Source: Paenibacillus nasutitermitis
GTDB taxonomy: Bacteria > Bacillota > Bacilli > Paenibacillales > Paenibacillaceae
Reading direction: 5' to 3'
Assembly (NCBI RefSeq): GCF_014641075.1
Contig: NZ_BMHP01000004.1
Span: forward strand, 186,001-250,000
DNA: 64,000 nucleotides
The stretch's first letter is position 1. Every line of letters begins with the position of its first letter. This document shows positions 58,797-64,000 of this stretch, one piece after another. The translations under genes were made by a program, and so were the position numbers. Under the pieces are notes generated by a model, which ran no database searches, was not told the origin of the DNA, and saw only the letters and a program-made list of their open reading frames with translations.

Positions 58797-58868
58797 AAAA
58801 AACGCATTCTCAAAGAGGCGTCTGTCCCTGCTTGCGCAAGAAGGATCGTGCCAACTGAGAATGCGTTT
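58797..58868 (-). terminator. Terminator with large loop after the YjbQ gene
   Basis: On the minus strand AAACGCATTCTCA (58856-58868) pairs perfectly with TGAGAATGCGTTT (58800-58812), followed by TTTTTT. The 43-base loop contains a smaller palindrome CTTGCGCAAG. Confidence 0.75.
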
Positions 58869-58924
58869 ATAAAGTCTCTTATTTAGGGATGAAAAAGCGA
58901 TCTTCACCTTTCATGCCAGCCGCT

Positions 58925-59326
58925 TTATTCCTTAATTAGCTTGATGTAATATTCGCGTGACCGCGGTCCATCGAACTCGCAGAAATAAATGCCCTGCCAT
59001 CGGCCCAGGAGCAGGCGGCCTTGATCAATAATGACCGTTTGCGAGGTACCGGTAGTGATCGCTTTCAGATGGGAAGCAGTATTGCCCTCCGCATGACGGT
59101 ATTTCGGATGCTCCCATGGATAGACCTCATCCAGACGCATCAGCACATCGTGCTTTACATCGGGATCGGCGTTCTCCTGGATTGTAATGCCTGCGGTTGT
59201 ATGCGGGCAATAAATGACGGCCAGGCCGCTTTGAACGCCTTCTTTGCTGACAATCGCCGTGATTTCACGGGTGATATCAATCATTTCATCGTGCCGGGAT
59301 GTGCGCAATGACCGGTTAATAAGCAT
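58925..59326 (-). CDS. YjbQ family protein (UPF0047)
   Basis: This 133-residue protein has the YjbQ family signature: SGLAVIYCPHTTAGITIQEN, MRLDEVYPWEHPKYRHAEGN, SHLKAITTGTSQTVIIDQGR and GRWQGIYFCEFDGPR. E. coli YjbQ has weak thiamine phosphate synthase activity, but the true role is unknown. AAGGAGG is a few bases before ATG 59326. It is monocistronic with its own terminator. Confidence 0.93.
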   Translation of the reverse strand: MLINRSLRTSRHDEMIDITREITAIVSKEGVQSGLAVIYCPHTTAGITIQENADPDVKHDVLMRLDEVYPWEHPKYRHAEGNTASHLKAITTGTSQTVIIDQGRLLLGRWQGIYFCEFDGPRSREYYIKLIKE

Positions 59327-59506
59327 GATTAGCCCTCCTTGTCGGCTAGGTTTGAAGGCGATGTCTCTTGTTTTAGTGTGGCATGAAGGCAAGCTTGGTG
59401 TCAAACGCGATTGAACTGGTTATTTGGGCATGGTACGATTGTCCGATAGAAGGTATGATGGAAGAAAGTATGGAATGATACAACGGTTATGGGAGGAAGG
59501 ACACTC

Positions 59507-60388
59507 ATGTCGGAAAAACGCGTGCGAAAAGCCATTATACCCGCAGGAGGACTTGGGACAAGGTTTCTGCCGGCCACTAAAGCGCAGCCCAAGGAAATGC
59601 TGCCGCTGATCGATAAGCCTGCCATTCAATATATTGTAGAGGAGGCAGTCGCCTCCGGCATTGAAAATATTATGATTGTAACCGGACGAAATAAACGGGC
59701 GATTGAGGATCATTTTGACAAGTCCGTTGAACTTGAGACCGAGCTTGAAGCGCATGGCAAAGCAGAAATGCTGGAACTGGTCAGGAGCATCTCCCATATG
59801 GCGGATATTTGCTATATGCGGCAGCGGGAGCCGCTTGGGCTTGGACATGCGGTGTTATGTGCGCGCAGCTTTGTTGCGGACGAGCCTTTTGCAGTGCTGC
59901 TTGGAGATGATATTCTTCTGTCCGAGCCACCTTGCCTCAAGCAGATGATAGATGTCTACGAAGCCCGCAGCTCCTCTGTCGTAGCCGTCATGGAGGTCCC
60001 TTGGGATCAGACGCATAAGTACGGTATTGTTGAGCTGGACGCAGAGGCGGCGCATGGCCGAGTCCGCAGTCTGGTGGAGAAGCCCTTGCCCGGCGAAGCT
60101 CCCTCCAATCTGGCAGTGGTCGGCCGTTATGTGCTGGACCCGGCTATTTTCCCATTGCTTGCGCATGCGGAGCCCGGCAAGGGCGGCGAGATCCAGCTTA
60201 CGGACAGTTTGCAGCGTCTGAATGAACAATCGCCGCTCACCGCCTTCCGCTTCAATGGCCGCAGATACGATGTCGGGGACAAGCTTGGTTTTGTCCAGGC
60301 GACGATTGATCTTGCGTTGGAAAGAGAAGATTTATCCGATGAGATCAGAAGGTATATGATCCAGCGTCTTGGCACGGGAGTTCGTTAA
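59507..60388 (+). CDS. gtaB: UTP-glucose-1-phosphate uridylyltransferase
   Basis: This 293-residue enzyme has the nucleotidyltransferase motif KAIIPAGGLGTRFLPATKAQ, the following KEMLPLIDKPAIQYIVEEAV, HKYGIVELDAE, PSNLAVVGRYVLDPAIF and GEIQLTDSL. It makes UDP-glucose for glycolipid, teichoic acid and exopolysaccharide synthesis. GGGAGGAAGG precedes ATG 59507. It is a single gene followed by a terminator. Many Firmicutes carry several such paralogs, so this may be one of two or more. Confidence 0.94.
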   Translation: MSEKRVRKAIIPAGGLGTRFLPATKAQPKEMLPLIDKPAIQYIVEEAVASGIENIMIVTGRNKRAIEDHFDKSVELETELEAHGKAEMLELVRSISHMADICYMRQREPLGLGHAVLCARSFVADEPFAVLLGDDILLSEPPCLKQMIDVYEARSSSVVAVMEVPWDQTHKYGIVELDAEAAHGRVRSLVEKPLPGEAPSNLAVVGRYVLDPAIFPLLAHAEPGKGGEIQLTDSLQRLNEQSPLTAFRFNGRRYDVGDKLGFVQATIDLALEREDLSDEIRRYMIQRLGTGVR

Positions 60389-60431
60389 CTCAAATCCAGC
60401 GCAGGATTCTCAAAAGCAAGGGGAGAATAAG

Positions 60432-60473
60432 AAAGCCATTCATCCGGTTGAATCCCCCGGATAATGGCTTTTT
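60432..60473 (+). terminator. Terminator after gtaB
   Basis: AAAGCCATT-ATCCGG pairs with CCGGAT-AATGGCTTT with one bulge, followed by a run of T. Confidence 0.85.
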
Positions 60474-60475
60474 GT

Positions 60476-60510
60476 ACCTTATAGAATTTAAAAGTTTCAC
60501 CTATAATGGA
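60476..60510. repeat. Partial copy of the intergenic repeat (copy C)
   Basis: ACCTTATAGAATT, followed by AAAGTTT and ACCTATAA, resembles the left half of copy A at 37132-37165. The conserved ACTAACTTTGCC core is missing. It lies directly after the gtaB terminator. Confidence 0.4.
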
Positions 60511-60519
60511 GTTCCCTGA

Positions 60520-60963
60520 TCATACCCGGCCTTTTCGCCAATCGGTGAAAGCCTGCCTGGTGCAAATGATGGAGATCCAGAACAACAACAATGCCAGCAC
60601 GGGGTGCAGTGCGGCCAGCATGGGCATATGATCACCCATATAAGCAGTGACGTACTGGAGGATGATCAGTATAAACATCCCGAGGCTCTGATAGCGGGTC
60701 ACTTTGCCGGTGCGGCCGACAAAGGTCAGAACGAGCATAGCCAAAGGCAGCGGGGTGAAATAATAAGCGAATGAGCGGTGATCCCGCCAATGCGCCGGAT
60801 CGGCGAAAGAGGCCATTCCCGCAAGAAATACCTGCATAACCACAGAGAGAGCAAAAAGAGCCGCTAATAGAAAGATAGCGAGCCTAATATAACTTGTCCC
60901 GATTTGCTTGGCTCTCATTTCCGCTTCCGTCAAATGATCCGCACCAGCCTGATTTATTGGCAT
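60520..60963 (-). CDS. Four-span membrane protein (DUF6220-like)
   Basis: This 147-residue protein has four hydrophobic helices: LAIFLLAALFALSVVMQVFL, PLPLAMLVLTFVGR, LGMFILIILQYVTAYMG and LHPVLALLLFWISIICTR. AGMASFADPAHWRDHRSFAYYF and ALHPVLAL resemble the DUF6220 family of unknown function. GGGAGAGGGG precedes the ATG. No neighbours suggest a role. Confidence 0.7.
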   Translation of the reverse strand: MPINQAGADHLTEAEMRAKQIGTSYIRLAIFLLAALFALSVVMQVFLAGMASFADPAHWRDHRSFAYYFTPLPLAMLVLTFVGRTGKVTRYQSLGMFILIILQYVTAYMGDHMPMLAALHPVLALLLFWISIICTRQAFTDWRKGRV

Positions 60964-61079
60964 CGCATAGGCCCCTCTCCCTTTGGCGATTCTTTATGTT
61001 CCATATGTTAGGGATAAACGGGTTTATTGTCAAAAGTTTATTGCGGGGCGATCCGGAAGAAGGGCAATGAGATGCTATT

Positions 61080-61124
61080 ATGTACGTACAAGTTAATCCC
61101 GTGATATAATATATACATACAAGT
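61080..61124 (+). promoter_or_regulatory. araR promoter with two AraR-type operators
   Basis: ATGTACGTACAAGT (61080-61093) and ATATACATACAAGT (61111-61124) resemble the AraR consensus ATTTGTACGTACAAAT. Their centres are 31 bases apart, on the same helix face. A perfect TATAAT (61105-61110) lies between them. The arrangement implies autoregulation. Confidence 0.75.
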
Positions 61125-61148
61125 TAAGCAATGGAATTGAGGTGCCGC

Positions 61149-62270
61149 ATGAATGGACAGCTTCCACCCAAATATATACAACTGAAAGAAGAAATTTTGT
61201 CCTGGATTACGACTGATCAATTCAAGGCACATGACAAGCTGCCGTCGGAGAACGAAATTGCTGCGCGGTACGGCTTCAGCCGTCAGACCGTAAGGCAGGC
61301 GCTAGGCGAGCTTGAAGCGGAAGGCTGGCTCTACCGCTCGCAGGGGAAAGGGACTTTTGTTGCGGAGTCATCAGGGGCTGCTGCCACTCATCCATCCAAA
61401 CACGGCCTGACCATCGGCTTAATGACCACGCATATCTCCGATTACATTTTTCCCACGATAGTAAGGGGCGTAGAGTCGGCGCTTCGAACGGAGGGAGCAA
61501 GGCTCTTGCTGGCCAGCACGGACAATGAGAAGAACAAGGAGCGGGAAAGCCTGGAATCGATGCTCCGGCAGCAGCCCGATGGCCTGATTATCGAGCCCAC
61601 CAAAAGTGCGGAGGGAAACCCGAATCTGGACTATTATCTGTCGTTGGAGTCGCGCGGCATTCCTTTTGTCATGCTTAATGAACGCTACAGCGATCTGGAT
61701 GCGCCATGTCTGAAGGTCGATGACGAGCTTGGCGGCTATCGTGCTGCCGAACACCTGATCAAGCTTGGACATCACCGGATAGCCGGATTGTTCAAGACGG
61801 ATGATTTTCAGGGCATCTATCGGATGCGCGGTTTTCTCCGTGCACTGCGCGAGTCCCATTTGGCGCTTCATGCCGAGTATCTGATCCGTTATACGACAGA
61901 GGAAAAGCATGGCAGACCCGCGGGTGCTCTTGCAGCTTTGCTGGACAAAAGCACCGATGAACGTCCCACAGCCATTGTCTGCTATAACGATGAGCTGGCC
62001 GTAAGACTGCTCGATGTGGTGCGGAGCAAGGGGCTGGCTGTCCCCGGGGACCTGTCCCTGGTAGGCTTCGATGATGCTACTCTGGCAACGGCCACAGAGG
62101 TCAAGCTGACCACGCTGGAGCACCCGAAGACACGGATGGGCGAGGATGCCGTCAAGCTTCTGATGCGTCTGATGGCAAAGAAAGGCAGGAAAAAACCGGA
62201 AGCGGATATCGTATATGATCCAAGGCTGATTATCCGGGAGTCTACCGCTCCTTCAAAGGAAACAATATAA
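61149..62270 (+). CDS. araR: Arabinose operon repressor (GntR helix-turn-helix + LacI sensor)
   Basis: This 373-residue protein is a hybrid: an N-terminal GntR winged helix (PPKYIQLKEEILSWITTDQF, KLPSENEIAARYGFSRQTVR, GKGTFV) joined to a LacI/periplasmic-binding-type sensor (TIGLMTTHISDYIFPTIVRG, GYRAAEHLIKLGHHRIAGLF, AIVCYNDELAVRLLDVV, LVGFDDATLATATEVKLTTL). This is the AraR architecture, released from DNA by L-arabinose. GAGGTG precedes ATG 61149. It regulates itself and the following araD/araB through TGTACGTACA sites. Confidence 0.92.
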   Translation: MNGQLPPKYIQLKEEILSWITTDQFKAHDKLPSENEIAARYGFSRQTVRQALGELEAEGWLYRSQGKGTFVAESSGAAATHPSKHGLTIGLMTTHISDYIFPTIVRGVESALRTEGARLLLASTDNEKNKERESLESMLRQQPDGLIIEPTKSAEGNPNLDYYLSLESRGIPFVMLNERYSDLDAPCLKVDDELGGYRAAEHLIKLGHHRIAGLFKTDDFQGIYRMRGFLRALRESHLALHAEYLIRYTTEEKHGRPAGALAALLDKSTDERPTAIVCYNDELAVRLLDVVRSKGLAVPGDLSLVGFDDATLATATEVKLTTLEHPKTRMGEDAVKLLMRLMAKKGRKKPEADIVYDPRLIIRESTAPSKETI

Positions 62271-62283
62271 ATTATCGTGACAC

Positions 62284-62305
62284 ACTTGTACGTACAAGTT
62301 ATAAT
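62284..62305 (+). promoter_or_regulatory. araD promoter with perfect AraR operator
   Basis: ACTTGTACGTACAAGT (62284-62299) is a perfect 16-base palindrome of the AraR type, placed directly before TATAAT (62300-62305). GTGACA (62277-62282) is 17 bases before the -10 box. Repressor binding would block this promoter, which lies just after the araR stop. Confidence 0.82.
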
Positions 62306-62363
62306 GAGAGCAGTGACCAGGTATAACTCGGAGCTTTGGAAGCGGTTGAAGGGAGAGTCTGTG

Positions 62364-63059
62364 ATGCTGGATGATTTAAAACAAGCCGTATGGGAAGCGA
62401 ATATGGAATTGCCCAAGTATGGTCTTGTTACGTTTACCTGGGGTAATGTCAGCGGTATTGACCGTGAGCGGGGCCTCGTGGCCATTAAGCCAAGCGGTGT
62501 TCCCTACGAGGAGCTGACGCCGGAGCATATCGTCATTGTCGATTTGGAAGGCAAGGTTGTCGAAGGCAAGCTTCGCCCATCCTCGGATACACCTACTCAT
62601 GCTGCCTTGTATCGCGCATTTGAGGGGATTGGCGGCATCGTGCACACCCACTCCCCATGGGCGACTAGTTGGGCTCAAGCAGGACGGGCCATTCCCGCAC
62701 TCGGAACGACGCATGCCGATTATTTTTACGGGGAAATCCCCTGTACCCGGCCCATGACCCAAGCCGAGATTCAAGGCGAGTATGAGCTGGAAACAGGCCA
62801 TGTTATTATCGATACCTTCATTAAAGGCGGAATTGATCCCAACCAGGTGCCGGCTGCTCTGGTATACAGCCATGCTCCCTTCTGTTGGGGAAAAGATGCG
62901 CATAATGCGGTGCACAATGCAGTCGTCGTGGAAGAAGCGGCCAAAATGGCACTCCATACCCTGCAATTAAATCCCAATGCTCAGCCGATGGATCAGCATT
63001 TACTGGACCGTCACTACTTGCGCAAACATGGTAAAAATGCTTATTATGGACAGAAGTAA
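62364..63059 (+). CDS. araD: L-ribulose-5-phosphate 4-epimerase
   Basis: This 231-residue class II aldolase-fold enzyme has MLDDLKQAVWEANMELPKYG, TFTWGNVSGIDRERGLVAIK, PSGVPYEELTPE, the zinc-binding HTHSPWATSWAQAGR, YSHAPFCWGKDAHNAVHNAV, and a C-terminal HLLDRHYLRKHGKNAYYGQK typical of AraD. It converts L-ribulose-5-phosphate to D-xylulose-5-phosphate. The start is ATG 62364 with GGGAGAG; in-frame sequence further upstream overlaps the promoter. It is followed by araB 41 bases later. Confidence 0.95.
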   Translation: MLDDLKQAVWEANMELPKYGLVTFTWGNVSGIDRERGLVAIKPSGVPYEELTPEHIVIVDLEGKVVEGKLRPSSDTPTHAALYRAFEGIGGIVHTHSPWATSWAQAGRAIPALGTTHADYFYGEIPCTRPMTQAEIQGEYELETGHVIIDTFIKGGIDPNQVPAALVYSHAPFCWGKDAHNAVHNAVVVEEAAKMALHTLQLNPNAQPMDQHLLDRHYLRKHGKNAYYGQK

Positions 63060-63100
63060 TCGTTTGCATGGACTATTTTAAAAGGGGGATCCCTCAGATC

Positions 63101-64000
63101 ATGATTAGCAAGTACGCTATTGGAGTGGATTATGGAACGGAATCCGGGCGCGCGGTCCTCGTGCGTCTGAGCGATGGTGCGGAAATTGCCGAGCATGTGA
63201 CGCCTTACCGCCACAATGTGATTGATGAGAAACTACCGGAATCTGGCCTTAAGCTGGAGCATGACTGGGCGCTGCAGCATCCAGCTGACTATATCGAGGT
63301 GCTGACTCAGTCGGTGCCTGCCGTTATGAAGGAATCGGGCGTAGATGCCAGCGAAGTTATTGGACTGGGCATCGATTTCACGGCTTGTACGATGCTGCCT
63401 GTTGATGAGGCAGGGCAGCCGCTTTGTTTCAATGCGGCGTACAAAGCCAATCCGCATAGCTGGGTAAAGTTGTGGAAGCATCATGCGGCACAGGAAGAAG
63501 CGAACCTGATTAATGAAATTGCGGCGAAACGCGGTGAGACCTTCCTCCCTCGCTACGGCGGAAAAATCTCCTCCGAATGGATGCTGGCCAAGTCCTGGCA
63601 AATCCTGAATGAGGCGCCGGATATTTATGAAGTGGCGGATAAATTCGTGGAAGCGACGGATTGGGTCGTGGGCCAGATGACAGGCAACATCGTGCGCAAC
63701 AGCTGTACCGCCGGCTATAAGTCCATTTGGCATAAGCAGGACGGCTATCCGAGCCGTGAATTTTACAAAGCGCTGGATCCGAAGCTTGAACATCTCGCCG
63801 ACACGAAGCTGCGTGGCGACGTTCTGCCGCTCGGCTCCAAAGCGGGCGAGCTGACGGCTGATATGGCCGCGCAAATGGGCCTTGCGCCAGGCATAGCGGT
63901 TGCGGTCGGGAATGTGGACGCGCATGCCGCCGTTCCGGCTGTAGGCGTAGTCACGCCTGGGAAGCTTGTTATGGCGATGGGGACTTCCCTCTGTCACATG
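63101..64000 (+). CDS. araB: Ribulokinase, N-terminal part (cut by window end)
   Basis: The first 300 residues of an FGGY kinase are open to the window edge. Visible are the ATPase motif IGVDYGTESGRAVLVRLSDG, GLGIDFTACTMLPVD, KLWKHHAAQEEANLINEIAA, GGKISSEWMLAKSWQILNEA, EATDWVVGQMTG, and NVDAHAAVPAVGVVTPGKLV, all as in AraB. It phosphorylates L-ribulose with ATP, upstream of AraD in the pathway. AAAGGGGG lies 13 bases before ATG 63101. It is probably co-transcribed with araD. Confidence 0.93.
   Translation, partial: MISKYAIGVDYGTESGRAVLVRLSDGAEIAEHVTPYRHNVIDEKLPESGLKLEHDWALQHPADYIEVLTQSVPAVMKESGVDASEVIGLGIDFTACTMLPVDEAGQPLCFNAAYKANPHSWVKLWKHHAAQEEANLINEIAAKRGETFLPRYGGKISSEWMLAKSWQILNEAPDIYEVADKFVEATDWVVGQMTGNIVRNSCTAGYKSIWHKQDGYPSREFYKALDPKLEHLADTKLRGDVLPLGSKAGELTADMAAQMGLAPGIAVAVGNVDAHAAVPAVGVVTPGKLVMAMGTSLCHM

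Noticed and set aside
1..64000. CRISPR arrays, tRNA or rRNA genes, prophage and intact insertion sequences
   Set aside because: I saw no regularly spaced direct repeats, cloverleaf-type sequences, rRNA segments, phage structural genes or transposase ORFs. Weak or degenerate cases could still be missed by eye.

Overview
The window looks like chromosomal DNA from a Paenibacillus-type Firmicute. GC content is moderate, Shine-Dalgarno sequences are strong (AAGGAGG type), and GTG/TTG starts are frequent. There are many AraC/GntR-controlled sugar clusters, an AraR-type GntR/LacI hybrid with its typical TGTACGTACA operators, a YfiT-type DinB protein and several TerD paralogs. I see no rRNA, tRNA, CRISPR array, prophage or intact insertion sequence. 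Species assignment is an inference from gene content.

Regions. 1-4.98 kb: end of a sensor kinase, a lantibiotic/bacitracin-type ABC pair, a 28-residue membrane peptide, a TVP38-type membrane protein, a GyrI-like protein and a TIM-barrel isomerase. 5.1-6.9 kb: divergent PhyH-type dioxygenase and AraC regulator. 7.0-17.4 kb (minus strand): a ten-gene sugar operon behind its own GntR/UTRA regulator. It encodes an ABC importer, alpha/beta hydrolase, class II aldolase, FGGY kinase, NagB-like protein with altered catalytic residues, Dabb protein, TIM-barrel isomerase and Gfo/Idh dehydrogenase. A GTACRNATG motif recurs in pairs at both control regions. 17.5-20.8 kb: a multi-spanning membrane protein (DUF5693-like) and a membrane-anchored GH26-like glycosidase. 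20.9-25.6 kb: DUF421 protein, PPK2 kinase, YfiT-like protein, DNA alkylation repair protein, GNAT, and a TIR-domain protein of the CAP12/Pycsar type translationally coupled to a 61-residue ORF.

25.8-39.9 kb is a large tellurite-resistance-like (Ter) stress island: two small proteins, TerB, three single-domain TerD paralogs, a double-TerD protein with a proline-rich linker, TerC, then an overlapping five-gene biosynthetic run (HpcH/HpaI lyase, PRTase-TRSP, StiP-PELOTA, HAD, ATP-grasp). An XpaC-like/TelA pair and an unknown protein follow. An ECF-type promoter (TGAAAC-N17-CGTA) precedes the TerD genes. From known Ter systems one would infer a membrane/metal/phage stress response that makes a nucleoside-like metabolite.

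40-64 kb is mostly housekeeping and accessory genes: small membrane proteins, a transglutaminase-like protein, a divergent SRAP protein lacking expected catalytic residues, a chemoreceptor, PHP and calcineurin-type phosphoesterases, AraC/beta-helix and SDR/TetR divergent pairs, a short pyruvate kinase, an ABC-F protein, Dps, TrxB, a YjbQ protein and GtaB/GalU. The window ends in an arabinose locus (araR, araD, araB cut by the window edge). An intergenic repeat family occurs at about 37.1, 45.6 and (partial) 60.5 kb.
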